Below are positions 1-8,790 of a DNA stretch of 64,000 nt, one piece after another. Source of the DNA: Pseudomonadota bacterium (GTDB lineage Bacteria > Pseudomonadota > Alphaproteobacteria > Rhizobiales > Hyphomicrobiaceae); the NCBI GenBank assembly GCA_018242215.1, contig JAFECG010000017.1, positions 62,001-126,000 of the forward strand, written 5' to 3'. The notes below the pieces were generated by a model that saw only the letters and a list, made by a program, of their open reading frames with translations, was not told the origin of the DNA and ran no database searches. The stretch's first letter is position 1. Each line of letters opens with the position of its first letter. A program made the position numbers and the translations under genes.

Positions 1-11
1 GATCCAAACGA

Positions 12-377
12 TTGCAGTATGGAATCGTTGCAATCGCAGTGCTTGGAACCTTGCTGAACGCTTGGGTCCTCACCGTTCATACGACGACGGTGCTTTTAGC
101 CGCCCTTCATGCAAGCCCGGGTGACATCACGATATGTCACGCACGACCACCCGTCACACAAGTGCCGGACGGTAAGAACGATAGGCGCCTACCGAAAAGT
201 GACTGTCCCATTTGTTCAGGCTTCACAGCTCTGCACATCGCTATTATTGCTGCGCCAATCGACCATGGCGTATCTGCCGTTGGAGAGGGCTGCGGAGCAG
301 TTGAAGCTCTATATGATCTGGCGGTCGATCATCGTCCTCGTGAAATTCTTAATCGAGGGCCGCCTCTCCAATCCTAG
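12..377 (+). CDS. DUF2946-like small exported protein, possibly 5'-partial
   Basis: The frame is open to the left window edge and the first usable start is a TTG, so the true start may lie outside. The product has an N-terminal hydrophobic segment (about residues 3-30), then ICHA, a central CPIC (about residues 66-69) and a tail ending RGPP. This pattern (hydrophobic start, small Cys pairs, terminal RxPP) recalls the DUF2946 family, which is often found beside copper genes. CopC and CopD follow on the same strand, which supports a copper role by context only. The assignment is from motif memory; an overlapping frame at 109-480 lacks this pattern. Confidence 0.5.
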   Translation: MQYGIVAIAVLGTLLNAWVLTVHTTTVLLAALHASPGDITICHARPPVTQVPDGKNDRRLPKSDCPICSGFTALHIAIIAAPIDHGVSAVGEGCGAVEALYDLAVDHRPREILNRGPPLQS

Positions 378-534
378 CGTGTATCGAACGCAATGGACGC
401 TCTTTCGCGGCTCGCACCGTCCTGCGAGCCGTGGAGAGCCGGCCCGGAACGCGCGACATTTCCTTGAAGTACATGGCTAGCCGCCAATGGATATCATAGG
501 CCTTGGAACTGAAGCAGTGAGAGGAAAATTCACG

Positions 535-894
535 ATGAAAATCACAGTTTGTAAAAAACTGGCGGTCGCTTTTTTGACATCCTTCGCGTTCGCGAACGCA
601 GCAGCGGCGCATGCCAAGCTCGACAGCGCCGATCCTGCCGCCGGGAGCACGGTGAGTTCATCGCCCACTCAAGTCACGATGCATTTTACCGAGGAGCTCG
701 AGCCAAAATTCAGCGGTGCCGAAGTTGATGATGCGGGAGGGACGCGCGTTGATGCCGGAAGCTCCGTTTCTGGGAGCACAATGCGCGTCGGCCTCAAAGC
801 GCTCAAGGTCGGGACGTACACGGTCCAGTGGCACGCCCTGTCGCTCGATACCCACAAAACTCATGGAAGTTTCAAATTCCACGTCGGAAAATGA
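535..894 (+). CDS. copC: CopC-type periplasmic copper-binding protein
   Basis: A 119-residue protein with a Sec signal peptide (about residues 1-24) ending before AHAKL, so the mature chain starts at or next to the histidine that forms the Cu(II) site in CopC proteins. The middle carries the beta-sandwich signature DPAAGS and the end carries LDTHKTHG, supplying the other Cu ligands. It likely carries copper in the periplasm and passes it to the membrane protein CopD encoded 14 bases downstream. The ATG at 535 was chosen over the upstream in-frame ATG at 487 because GAGGAAAA lies just before it and the signal peptide begins there. Confidence 0.85.
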   Translation: MKITVCKKLAVAFLTSFAFANAAAAHAKLDSADPAAGSTVSSSPTQVTMHFTEELEPKFSGAEVDDAGGTRVDAGSSVSGSTMRVGLKALKVGTYTVQWHALSLDTHKTHGSFKFHVGK

Positions 895-908
895 GCTGAG
901 GCTTAAGC

Positions 909-1802
909 GTGAACGATCCGCTGATTTTTTGGCGCGCGATACATTTTCTCGCAACCCTTCAGGCAGCGGGCATCGTATTGTTCCGCATACTCATTCTCCG
1001 AGACCAGGGTACGCTGCAGCAACGGCGTACCCTTGATCGTATTTTTTGGACCAGCCTGGCGATCACCTTCGCGTCGGGGCTGGGCTGGTTTCTCGCGATC
1101 GCCGCGTCGATTGGCGACGCATCATTACCAGTGGCGATCTCCGACGGGACCGCTGCGATGCTGTTGACGACGACACAGTTCGGTATCGCGTGGCTCGCGC
1201 GAAGTCTGACAGGTGTGGGGCTCGCCATATGCGAGCTCGCCACGGAGAGCACAAATGCTTTTGTCAAACTTCTGAGGGCAGCATTGGCAGTCGCGCTCGT
1301 CGGCGGATTGGCGTTCGCTGGTCACGCAGGCTCGGAGCCAGGTTTGCGCGGCGATATACATCTCGCCGCCGATATCCTTCATCTCACCGCAGCAAGCCTT
1401 TGGCTGGGAGGGCTTTTACCCTACGCCGTCTGTCTCGCGACGCTGAGGAAGGACACATCCTCTCATTCGATCCGTAGCATCTGCGACATCACCGAGAACT
1501 TTTCCAATGGGGCAATGGCCGCAGTTCTTCTCATCGTTGCAACGGGAATCATAAACGCAGTGAATCTCGTTGGCAGCGTTGAACTGCTCTTCTCTTCAAG
1601 CTACGGCCGCTTGCTTCTGCTCAAATTGGCCGTCTTCTTCGCCATGATGGTCATCGCTGCCACCAACCGCTTCGTTCTCACGCCGCTGCTATCGGGGCGG
1701 AAGGCGATAGCGGTTATACAGCGTAACGCTTTCATCGAAGCCGCTTTGGGCGTTGTGGTGATTGCCATCGTCGCCATTCTTGGAACAATGGCGCCAGCGT
1801 AA
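909..1802 (+). CDS. copD: CopD-family copper import membrane protein
   Basis: A 297-residue polytopic protein with about eight hydrophobic segments, starting at a GTG. It shows the family feature of histidines near membrane segments (FWRAIHFLA near the start; HLAADILHLTAASLWLGG around residues 150-170). CopD proteins are thought to bring copper across the inner membrane after hand-over from CopC. It follows copC by 14 bases, so the two are probably cotranscribed. Its stop lies four bases from the stop of a convergent gene, leaving no room for a separate terminator. Confidence 0.85.
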   Translation: MNDPLIFWRAIHFLATLQAAGIVLFRILILRDQGTLQQRRTLDRIFWTSLAITFASGLGWFLAIAASIGDASLPVAISDGTAAMLLTTTQFGIAWLARSLTGVGLAICELATESTNAFVKLLRAALAVALVGGLAFAGHAGSEPGLRGDIHLAADILHLTAASLWLGGLLPYAVCLATLRKDTSSHSIRSICDITENFSNGAMAAVLLIVATGIINAVNLVGSVELLFSSSYGRLLLLKLAVFFAMMVIAATNRFVLTPLLSGRKAIAVIQRNAFIEAALGVVVIAIVAILGTMAPA

Positions 1803-1806
1803 AACG

Positions 1807-2289
1807 TCAATCGTCCAAATCGCCTTCGGCAAGCATTTCACGCCGCATGTCCATCTTCGCGCGTAGGCCCGAGATGTCGAAGCCAATCTGACGACATTGC
1901 GCAATCAAAGCCTCAGTATCGTTCAAGTGCACACTAGCCATGGCCCAAAGCGATGCTGACCGGCCGCCGGTGCGACAGTAGGCAAATATGGGTCCCGGCA
2001 GCGTTTCAAGTGCATGGCCGAAACGTCGTACGTCCTTCTCGAGCGGATTACGGCCTTCGACGGGGATATGCAAATAACTGAGCCCGACGGCTCCTGCTTC
2101 TGCCGCGACTTCGCTACCCAACATCAGAAGACCGTCGTCCGAATCCGGCTGATTATTGATGATCGATCGAAAGCCGTTCTCGAACAAGAGCTGCAACATT
2201 CCAGGCTTCGGCGCGGGCCCGATCCAAACTTTATCGGAAAGCGCAACGGGCGCTGTAGGTTTGGGAAGATCGCAGGTCTCGTTATCCAT
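1807..2289 (-). CDS. DUF442/TIGR01244 sulfurtransferase-phosphatase-like protein
   Basis: A 160-residue single-domain protein of the DUF442 (beta-lactamase-hydrolase-like, TIGR01244) family. The N-terminal half has the typical SDKVWIGPAPKPGML and FRSIINNQPD elements. The active-site loop is AYCRTGGRS (about residues 103-111), a Cys-x5-Arg cradle as in dual-specificity phosphatases and rhodaneses. In sulfur oxidisers this domain is often fused to or beside persulfide-handling enzymes, so a role in sulfane sulfur transfer is an inference. It lies 20 bases downstream of the SoxT1A-type transporter gene on the same strand. A paralogue is at 37920-38366. Confidence 0.75.
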   Translation of the reverse strand: MDNETCDLPKPTAPVALSDKVWIGPAPKPGMLQLLFENGFRSIINNQPDSDDGLLMLGSEVAAEAGAVGLSYLHIPVEGRNPLEKDVRRFGHALETLPGPIFAYCRTGGRSASLWAMASVHLNDTEALIAQCRQIGFDISGLRAKMDMRREMLAEGDLDD

Positions 2290-2309
2290 CGCCTATCGAA
2301 TCCCAAATT

Positions 2310-3398
2310 TTAGATTTCAGCCAAAAGAATGGCTTCCATTCGTCTGATGCCGACCATTCCTCCGGTTATGATCGCCGCAAGAGTCAGAAAAGATCCGATC
2401 GCAAGTGTCGATACGCCCGTCACGCCCTGGCCGATTGTACAACCGAGGGCCATGACGCCTCCGATTCCCATCAGCGCCGCACCGAAAAGGTTGCGCAAGG
2501 TATCGCTGGGACTCGCAAACGTCGTGAACTTGAAGCGGCCGCTCATAATCGCAGCAACGAACGCGCCGAGCAGCGCACCGAGAGTCGACGTGACGCCGAA
2601 GCCCGGGATAGGACCAGCGGTAAAGCGCTCCAGCCATTCGACGGTATCACCGGCCGGCCGAACGAAGGTCAGTGAGACGGGCACGATTGGCTGCTCGGCC
2701 ATCTCGTCGAATGCGAGCCCCGTCAACGCCCAACCGGCGACGACGCAGAGGCCGATGCCTAGCCCCGCCAGGATGTGTACCGGCGAACTGCGGAACTCCG
2801 AGTCGCTGAAGCAGTAGATAATTGCCAGCCCGGCAATTGCGAGCGTTGCAATAAGTGTCGCCTTTTCGGGAGCGAGGTTCAGCGTTCGCGCCAGAACATC
2901 ACCGAAGCTCGCTGTGCCAAACGCAGAGAAATCGAATGCAGTGCGCGCCGCAAGGTCCGCTCTAATGGGACCGAGAAGGCCGCCGATGGTCATGTACGCA
3001 AACAGACCGATGACGAGCAGGACGATCAGCGAGCGAAGATCGCCGCCGCCGGCACGAGCCAAATTGCGGCTGGCGCAGCCACCCGCAAAGACCATTCCTA
3101 GACCGAAGAGAAAACCGCCGACGATGTTGCCGAACCAGTCGAGGCGCGCCGATAGATACATTGAGCGGCCAAGCTCGACCACGCCGTACGCATTGAGCAA
3201 TTGCGCACCGATAAGGGCCGTTGCCGCCGCGAATATCCATGCGCGAAAGCGACGGAAATCGCCAAAGGACATGAAATCGGAGATCGATCCCATCGTGCAG
3301 AAATTCGTCCGGAAAACGATCCAACCGAAGACGAAGCCGATGAAAAGACCTCCGGCTGCTATGGCTGTTGGTGCGTTGCTAGCGATAAACTCGTGCAT
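2310..3398 (-). CDS. soxT1A: SoxT1A-like YeeE/YedE sulfur-compound transporter
   Basis: A 362-residue membrane protein of the YeeE/YedE (thiosulfate transporter TsuA-like) family with about nine or ten membrane spans. The conserved cysteine motifs are present: NFCTMGSISD near residue 32, GGCASRNLARAGGGDL around residue 105, and GCTIGQG near the C-terminus. The family moves thiosulfate or related sulfur compounds inward through cysteine relays. The ATG at 3398 was preferred over one 60 bases upstream because GGGTGGG precedes it. In H. denitrificans the matching gene beside shdrR is called soxT1A, with a transport or signalling role proposed. It diverges from shdrR across an operator-like repeat at 3513-3532. 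Confidence 0.8.
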   Translation of the reverse strand: MHEFIASNAPTAIAAGGLFIGFVFGWIVFRTNFCTMGSISDFMSFGDFRRFRAWIFAAATALIGAQLLNAYGVVELGRSMYLSARLDWFGNIVGGFLFGLGMVFAGGCASRNLARAGGGDLRSLIVLLVIGLFAYMTIGGLLGPIRADLAARTAFDFSAFGTASFGDVLARTLNLAPEKATLIATLAIAGLAIIYCFSDSEFRSSPVHILAGLGIGLCVVAGWALTGLAFDEMAEQPIVPVSLTFVRPAGDTVEWLERFTAGPIPGFGVTSTLGALLGAFVAAIMSGRFKFTTFASPSDTLRNLFGAALMGIGGVMALGCTIGQGVTGVSTLAIGSFLTLAAIITGGMVGIRRMEAILLAEI

Positions 3399-3512
3399 TT
3401 CCCACCCGATAGATCTTCGCCTGCGCCGGTCCTGACCAGAGTTCCGGCGCATATGCATTCATCCGAACGCAGTTCCCAACCACCTTAGGATGCGCTTGGG
3501 CGTCGAATTGTT

Positions 3513-3532
3513 ATATTCTAATATTTGCATAT
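3513..3532. promoter_or_regulatory. ArsR-type operator, site A (soxT1A/shdrR intergenic)
   Basis: ATATTC-N8-GCATAT, one mismatch from the perfect ATATTC-N8-GAATAT found at three other places in the window. It lies between the divergent transporter and regulator genes, where autoregulation by the ArsR protein would be expected. This arrangement resembles BigR/SqrR-type operators; no binding data are visible here. Confidence 0.6.
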
Positions 3533-3719
3533 AAACCGCAACCGGTAGCGCCGGTCAAGGTCAAATCCGTGCGAGGTTATCCAGTGTTCGAAGTGACCGC
3601 CGAGGCGATTGCATGGTCCGCAACGTTACGGATATCTTGATCCTCGGGAACGATTATTGTCGCCAAAGATGGCCGCTCCCGGTCCGCCAGTCAGGCCCCG
3701 ATGCCTTGGGTTGCTCATC

Positions 3720-4097
3720 ATGACAGCCGCCAAATCCCAAACTAAAGCTGTGCACGTGCGGAGAACCCGAATGCGCGCTTCAGCGTTGTCGTCATTGCAG
3801 GAGGCGGCAGGCCGTGCGACCGACTTGCTGCGCGCGTTGGGAAGTACGCACCGTCTTGCGATTCTTTGCCTTCTCATCGACGGGGACAAAACGGTTAGCG
3901 AGATTTGTGAAGCACTTGGCGCGCGGCAGAGCTTGGTCTCGCAACATTTAACCAGACTTCGGCTTGACGGATTGGTCCGGGCCGAGCGCAACGGATATTT
4001 CGTTTCATACTCGCTGATAAGTGCTCCGGCGCGAGAGGTTATCGCGACGCTTCACAAGCACTTTTGTGCAGGTGCGTCCGGGGCCTCTCATAACTAA
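3720..4097 (+). CDS. shdrR: ArsR-family thiol-switch repressor sHdrR
   Basis: A 125-residue winged-helix ArsR/SmtB protein of the SqrR/BigR sulfide-sensing branch. The start at 3720 gives cysteines at residues 50 (LAILC), 63 and 116 (HKHFC). Cys50 and Cys116 are, as I recall, the pair that forms the sulfur-responsive bridge in H. denitrificans sHdrR. The recognition helix is around ARQSLVSQHLTRLRLDGL (residues 68-85). When reduced it would repress the lipoate/sHdr genes; sulfane sulfur would release it. It sits directly upstream of the lipS1 operon and its operator at 4198-4217. Cys63 is an extra cysteine not shared with SoxR at 19959-20333. Longer starts (3609) lack support. Confidence 0.85.
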   Translation: MTAAKSQTKAVHVRRTRMRASALSSLQEAAGRATDLLRALGSTHRLAILCLLIDGDKTVSEICEALGARQSLVSQHLTRLRLDGLVRAERNGYFVSYSLISAPAREVIATLHKHFCAGASGASHN

Positions 4098-4197
4098 CGA
4101 AGTCTGTGCGCCGATTGCGTCACGCCGTCCAAGATCTGCCTAAGCCCAATCATGCTTTGAAGCGACTGCGTTGACTTGCGCGATGGAACGCGCTCAT

Positions 4198-4217
4198 ATA
4201 TTCTATAATTCGAATAT
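4198..4217. promoter_or_regulatory. ArsR-type operator, site B (upstream of lipS1)
   Basis: Perfect ATATTC-N8-GAATAT, with a perfect TATAAT inside it (4204-4209) that could be the -10 element of the lipS1 promoter. A repressor bound here would cover the promoter. The start of lipS1 is about 50 bases downstream. Confidence 0.7.
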
Positions 4218-4265
4218 GTAGATGTTTGCGCTGGGCTTGGCGGCGTTCATCGGGGAAGGCAGAGA

Positions 4266-5300
4266 ATGCGCTGGATGAGTCTGCTGCAGGACATTGAGGC
4301 GCTGGAAGATGCGCGCTTTGACGGCACTCTCCTTGGGCAGTTCGAGGCTGACGAAGAGACGACGCTTGCTCGGCCCATTCGCTTTTCAACGCCCACCTTC
4401 AAGTCATACGCCACAGATGATGTGAAAGGCTGCAGTAAGAATTCATTTCCAGCATTTTCGGTTACGGGAAGCGCATGCGCGTTGGATTGCGATCACTGTC
4501 AGGCGAAGATTCTCGAGCCGATGATTGCGGCGACCACCCCCGAAATGCTCGATCAGAAAGTCCGCGATCTCGTTCTATTGCAGGGCCTGCGCGGATTTCT
4601 ACTGTCCGGCGGTTCCAATCGCAGGAATGAAATCAAATACGAGCGATACTACGCGGTATTGGAGAGACTGAAGCATGACTTTCCTCATCTGAAGATTGCG
4701 ATTCACTCAGCACTTCTCGACGAGCGACGCGCAAAGCTTATGGAGAGCGCGGGCGTCGATACGGCGATGATGGATGTGATCGGCGCCGAGGAGACAATCC
4801 GGGACGTCTACCATCTCGACAGGCCAGTTGCCGATTTCGAGAAAACACTGGCGGCTCTCTGCAGTACCCAAATGAAGGTCGTGCCGCACATCGTCATCGG
4901 ATTGCATTACGGGCAAATATTGGGAGAGCAGACAGCGCTCGATATTTGCGCCCGGCACGAAATCGAGTCGCTCGTTCTCGTAGTCCTTATGCCCTTCTTC
5001 GCAAGGGCTGGAAAATTCGTGACGCCTGACGCGCACGCAGTCGGGCGGATATTTCTCGAAGCCCGACAACGGCTCCGGGAGAAGCAAGTTCTTTTGGGCT
5101 GTGCGCGGCCGGCGGGCATGCACAGACGTATCGTGGATGCCTACGCCGTAATGGCGGGGCTGGACGGGATCGCGTTTCCTGCCGAGGGAGCGGTTCAGGT
5201 CTGCAAGGCGTTGGGGCGAACGTACTTTCAAGAACATGCATGCTGCTCGATTAAGATAGGAGAAGCTGCGCCCCGGCAGCAGTTGGCATGCGCGAATTAA
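4266..5300 (+). CDS. lipS1: LipS1 radical SAM lipoate synthase subunit
   Basis: A 344-residue radical SAM protein. The cluster-binding motif is CALDCDHC (about residues 75-82), a CX3CX2C arrangement, preceded by GCSKNSFPAFSVTG. In the lipoate-assembly route described in sHdr organisms, LipS1 and LipS2 jointly insert the two sulfur atoms into the octanoyl group, replacing the usual single LipA. It is followed by lipT with only a short gap, then lipS2 and slpl(AB), which fixes the assignment. GGGGAAGG lies just before the start. Expression is probably controlled by sHdrR through site B. Confidence 0.85.
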   Translation: MRWMSLLQDIEALEDARFDGTLLGQFEADEETTLARPIRFSTPTFKSYATDDVKGCSKNSFPAFSVTGSACALDCDHCQAKILEPMIAATTPEMLDQKVRDLVLLQGLRGFLLSGGSNRRNEIKYERYYAVLERLKHDFPHLKIAIHSALLDERRAKLMESAGVDTAMMDVIGAEETIRDVYHLDRPVADFEKTLAALCSTQMKVVPHIVIGLHYGQILGEQTALDICARHEIESLVLVVLMPFFARAGKFVTPDAHAVGRIFLEARQRLREKQVLLGCARPAGMHRRIVDAYAVMAGLDGIAFPAEGAVQVCKALGRTYFQEHACCSIKIGEAAPRQQLACAN

Positions 5301-5320
5301 GCCGGGCAGGTGGCCATCCG

Positions 5321-6385
5321 ATGACGGACGCAGACGTTGTGGTTGTCGGCCTTGGGCCAGCGGGGGCCACGGCCGCGCGGGTGATAGCGGGATCGGGTGC
5401 GCGGGTCATTGCGTTCGATCGCAAGCGAGAGGCCGGCAAGCCCGTGCAGTGTGCGGAACTCATTCCACGGATCATTTCAGCGGAAGCAGGCGACGTGCAT
5501 TCCGCGCTCCGCCAACGCATCGATGAAATGCAAACCTTTGTCGAGCGGGAACTCGCAGATTGTGCGCCGAATTTCCCTGGTCACATGATCGACCGAGCGG
5601 CCTTCGATGCCAAGCTCGTCGAATATGCTACCAGCGCCGGAGCAAGCTGCCGTCTCGGCACCATTGTTCGGGCGATTGACGATACCGGACTTATCATCAC
5701 GGGCAAACGCGAACGCATCAACGCAAGAATCGTCATCGGCGCCGATGGGCCGCATTCGCTGGTGGGACGCGCAATCGGCCTCTGCAACACGGAATTCGCC
5801 GAGACAAGGCAAATAACAGTCGATCTCATCGCTCCCTACACCGCAACGGATATCTTTTTGTCTTCGGATATTGTGGGCGGCTACGGCTGGCTATTCCCAA
5901 AGCGGACAATGGCCAATCTCGGCATTGGCGTTTCTGCCGCCTACAAAGAGGACCTGAAGCCGTTGTTGAATAACCTTCATGATCGTCTCGCCAATGAGGG
6001 TCGAGTCGGTCGAAGGGTTCTGGGCATTACAGGCGGTGCGATCCCCGTTGGCGGAATCAAGGGTCCCGTAGGATATTTGGATCGCACGCCGGTGCTCCTC
6101 GCAGGGGATGCTGCGGGTCTCGCCAATCCGATCACCGGCGCTGGCATCAACGCCGCGGTCATTTCGGGGGCACTCGCCGGCGAGGCGGCGCTCAGATGTC
6201 TCGAGGGCGACCGTTTGGCACTTCGAGATTATCGCGACGGAATCGAGGATTTGTTCAAACCAGGAATCGATCGCGCCCTGCGGCGCCGCGAGCATCTCCA
6301 GAGCTATTACGACGTCGGCACGCGTCCGCCGCCGGGCGCGCTTCGGCAGTCCTGGATCGCGTACGACTCCTATTGGAAAAATTAA
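5321..6385 (+). CDS. lipT: LipT FAD-binding reductase of lipoate assembly
   Basis: A 354-residue flavoprotein of the geranylgeranyl-reductase-like group. The Rossmann motif VVVVGLGPAGATAA is at about residues 5-18, a second FAD signature ARIVIGADGPHSLVGRA near residue 140, and GDAAGLANPITGAGI around residue 265. It is conserved with LipS1/LipS2 in sHdr-linked lipoate clusters and probably supplies electrons for lipoate assembly, although its exact reaction is an inference. The start at 5321 was preferred over 5288, which would overlap lipS1, because GGCAGGTGG precedes it. The gap to lipS2 is 23 bases. Confidence 0.8.
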   Translation: MTDADVVVVGLGPAGATAARVIAGSGARVIAFDRKREAGKPVQCAELIPRIISAEAGDVHSALRQRIDEMQTFVERELADCAPNFPGHMIDRAAFDAKLVEYATSAGASCRLGTIVRAIDDTGLIITGKRERINARIVIGADGPHSLVGRAIGLCNTEFAETRQITVDLIAPYTATDIFLSSDIVGGYGWLFPKRTMANLGIGVSAAYKEDLKPLLNNLHDRLANEGRVGRRVLGITGGAIPVGGIKGPVGYLDRTPVLLAGDAAGLANPITGAGINAAVISGALAGEAALRCLEGDRLALRDYRDGIEDLFKPGIDRALRRREHLQSYYDVGTRPPPGALRQSWIAYDSYWKN

Positions 6386-6408
6386 ACCAGGGTCCGGGAA
6401 GAGGTCGC

Positions 6409-7710
6409 ATGACTTGTCTGAAACGAGAACTCGCGTTGCCATCACGCACCGGCGCCGGAGGAGCTGATTTTAATTCAGCCGATGCGATGCAACCACGGAC
6501 ACCGCCGTCGACGCCCGCAGGGGCCAAGAACGGGGCGCGCGTGAAGCTCGCCAACGTTCCGCCGGAGGGGGTGTACCTTCCCAACAATAATCGCCTGGCA
6601 CCGCATATGCGCAGCCCGGAATACGTCCAGATGTCCACGGCGGCCGCGATTACGCTCGGCGTAATGCCGGGCAAGATGCATGGCTGCGGCTGCACGCGAT
6701 GCCTCAACCTCCTGCTGACGTATCCCGAAGGATGCCGCGCAAACTGTGCCTACTGCGGCCTCGCGCGTCATCGCGAGGCTGATCGCGATTATGCCGACAG
6801 AAATTTCATCCGTGTCGACTGGCCGGCTGTGCCGATGGCCGAAATTGTCGACAAGGTCAGTAGAGATGGGATCAACACGCCGTTCCATCGAATGTGCATC
6901 TCGATGATCACCCATCCCAATTCGGATGCGGACACGGTCGCCGTGCTCAAGCAGTGGACTGACAAAATCGATCCGTCCGACCTCCCGGTTTCAATTCTCT
7001 CAAATCCGACGACGATGACGCGAGTCGACGTTCAGCGGCTGCATGAGCTCGGCGCGGATATCTTCACCGTCGCCATCGATGCTGCAACGCCGGAAATTTT
7101 CGATCGAACACGAGGAAAAGGGGTGCAGTCGCCTCACAGCTGGGAGACCTATTGGACTGTCCTAGAAGCGGCTCGCGACATCTTCGGTAATCAGAAGTTC
7201 GGGGCTCACGTGATCATCGGTATGGGCGAGACTGAACACGATGCTTTGACGCTCATCCAACAATTGGTGGACATGGGCGGACACAGCCACCTGTTCTGCT
7301 TTTTCCCTGAAAAGGGGTCCCTGATGGATCACCTGCCGGCGACGCCCCGCGATCAGTGGCGGCGCGTGCAGCTTGCGCGCTACCTCATCGACTATCGCGA
7401 CGTCCGCGTCGAGCATATGCGCTTCGACGATGAAGGCCGTGTCGCCGATTTCGGCATCCCCAATAGCGAACTCGATACGATCATAGATGAAGGGATTGCG
7501 TTCCGGACATCAGGCTGCCCTGGAAAGTTTCGGCCCGATGTTTCCGCTTGCGATCGGCCTTATGGCGATTCTCCGCCATCGAACATAGCAAGCTATCCCT
7601 TCCAGCCCGCCGATGCGGATCTACGCAAGATCCGCCATCAAATCGGACGTCAAAAGCCAGGGGAAGAGTACATTCCCGGCGAGGAACTAGACACAAGCGA
7701 GCGGTCCTGA
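6409..7710 (+). CDS. lipS2: LipS2 radical SAM lipoate synthase subunit
   Basis: A 433-residue radical SAM protein. The motif CRANCAYC (CX3CX2C) is at about residues 107-114, preceded by a cysteine-rich element GCGCTRC that may hold a second cluster or donate sulfur. A C-terminal CPGKFRPDVSACDRPYGD segment is a further cysteine pair. Family knowledge assigns it as partner of LipS1 in sulfur insertion at C6/C8 of octanoyl-LbpA. The ATG at 6409 is preceded by GGGAAGAGG; the open frame back to 6196 runs through lipT and is not used. slpl(AB) begins four bases after its stop. Confidence 0.85.
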   Translation: MTCLKRELALPSRTGAGGADFNSADAMQPRTPPSTPAGAKNGARVKLANVPPEGVYLPNNNRLAPHMRSPEYVQMSTAAAITLGVMPGKMHGCGCTRCLNLLLTYPEGCRANCAYCGLARHREADRDYADRNFIRVDWPAVPMAEIVDKVSRDGINTPFHRMCISMITHPNSDADTVAVLKQWTDKIDPSDLPVSILSNPTTMTRVDVQRLHELGADIFTVAIDAATPEIFDRTRGKGVQSPHSWETYWTVLEAARDIFGNQKFGAHVIIGMGETEHDALTLIQQLVDMGGHSHLFCFFPEKGSLMDHLPATPRDQWRRVQLARYLIDYRDVRVEHMRFDDEGRVADFGIPNSELDTIIDEGIAFRTSGCPGKFRPDVSACDRPYGDSPPSNIASYPFQPADADLRKIRHQIGRQKPGEEYIPGEELDTSERS

Positions 7711-7713
7711 GCC

Positions 7714-8790
7714 ATGGGCAAGCCCGTTCGTGTCATCGATACCGGCGTACGCGATGGGCGGCGTCAAATCGCCTTCGATCAGGCCATCGTCGATTTGCAT
7801 CGCGACGGCAAATCGCCGGACACCGTACGCTTCCTGAGGTTTGAGCCGTGCGCGCTCGTCGGTAGACACCAAGCCATCGGGCGGGAAGTCAAAATCGACT
7901 ACTGCCGGAAAAACGGGATCGGTCTTGTTCGGCGGATCACAGGCGGCGGTGCAATTTATCTCGATCCTGGTCAAGTCGGATGGGAACTCATCGTGTCGCG
8001 GCGTCGATTTCCGCTTCCGACGCTTCAGGATTATGCGAAAGAAATCTGCGCGGCCGTCGCTGAAGGCTTGTCGACGGCATTCTCGATCGACGCCAGATTT
8101 CGTCCGCGAAACGATATTGAGGTTGATGGAAAAAAACTCTGTGGAACCGGCGGCTTTTTTGACGGTGATACGCTTTTCTATCAGGGGACCGTCCTGCTCG
8201 ATGCGCCACCTGAGCGCATCATGGCTTGCCTGAACGTTCCCGATGATAAACTGCGTAAGCGACAACTTGCGGCCGCAGCCGACCGCCTGACCACGCTCAC
8301 GGCTCTTTCCGCTGGTAAAACACCGGACATTCGCACTGTTCACGCCGCAATATTGAGCGGGCTGAAGAACAGATTCGGGCTGGATTTCTTCGAAACCTCT
8401 CCGAGCGCCGAAGAGGAGGCCGTTGCAGAAAAATTGCACACTGAAGAGATCGGTACTGACGAATTCGTCTTCTCGATTGATGATCCCCACGCAGGCGACT
8501 GCAGTGGTGCGACTCTTGTCGCGCCAGGGGGTACGGTAACGGCCATGGTGCGCACCGAAGGTCTGAATCATGCCCGCAGGATACGCGAAATTCTACTCAC
8601 GGGCGATTTCTTCGTAACGCCGCCGCGAATCGTTCTTGATCTGGAAGCGGCGTTGCGGGGGACCGAGGTGAATGCGTTGAGCAGCGAGGTCGATCGATTC
8701 TTCGCCTCGGCGAAGGCAGAGCTGCTCTCTCTCACTCCGGCCGAATTCAAGGCCGTGATCAATGCCGCCGTGCGCGTAACGAACGCATGA
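7714..8790 (+). CDS. slpl(AB): sLpl(AB) lipoate:protein ligase
   Basis: A 358-residue biotin/lipoate-ligase-fold enzyme. The N-terminal LplA-like catalytic domain shows RRITGGGAIYLDPG (about residues 71-84) and DIEVDGKKLCGTGG with the catalytic lysine region near residue 140; an accessory LplB-like C-terminal domain follows from about residue 240. It attaches octanoate or lipoate to the lysine of LbpA proteins. sHdr-type bacteria carry this dedicated ligase in the same operon as lipS1/lipT/lipS2, as here. Its stop overlaps the start of the next gene by four bases, which indicates translational coupling. Confidence 0.85.
   Translation: MGKPVRVIDTGVRDGRRQIAFDQAIVDLHRDGKSPDTVRFLRFEPCALVGRHQAIGREVKIDYCRKNGIGLVRRITGGGAIYLDPGQVGWELIVSRRRFPLPTLQDYAKEICAAVAEGLSTAFSIDARFRPRNDIEVDGKKLCGTGGFFDGDTLFYQGTVLLDAPPERIMACLNVPDDKLRKRQLAAAADRLTTLTALSAGKTPDIRTVHAAILSGLKNRFGLDFFETSPSAEEEAVAEKLHTEEIGTDEFVFSIDDPHAGDCSGATLVAPGGTVTAMVRTEGLNHARRIREILLTGDFFVTPPRIVLDLEAALRGTEVNALSSEVDRFFASAKAELLSLTPAEFKAVINAAVRVTNA

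Noticed and set aside
109..480. 123-codon frame at the left edge
   Set aside because: It overlaps the DUF2946-like frame and shows no motif; the alternative frame has the family pattern.
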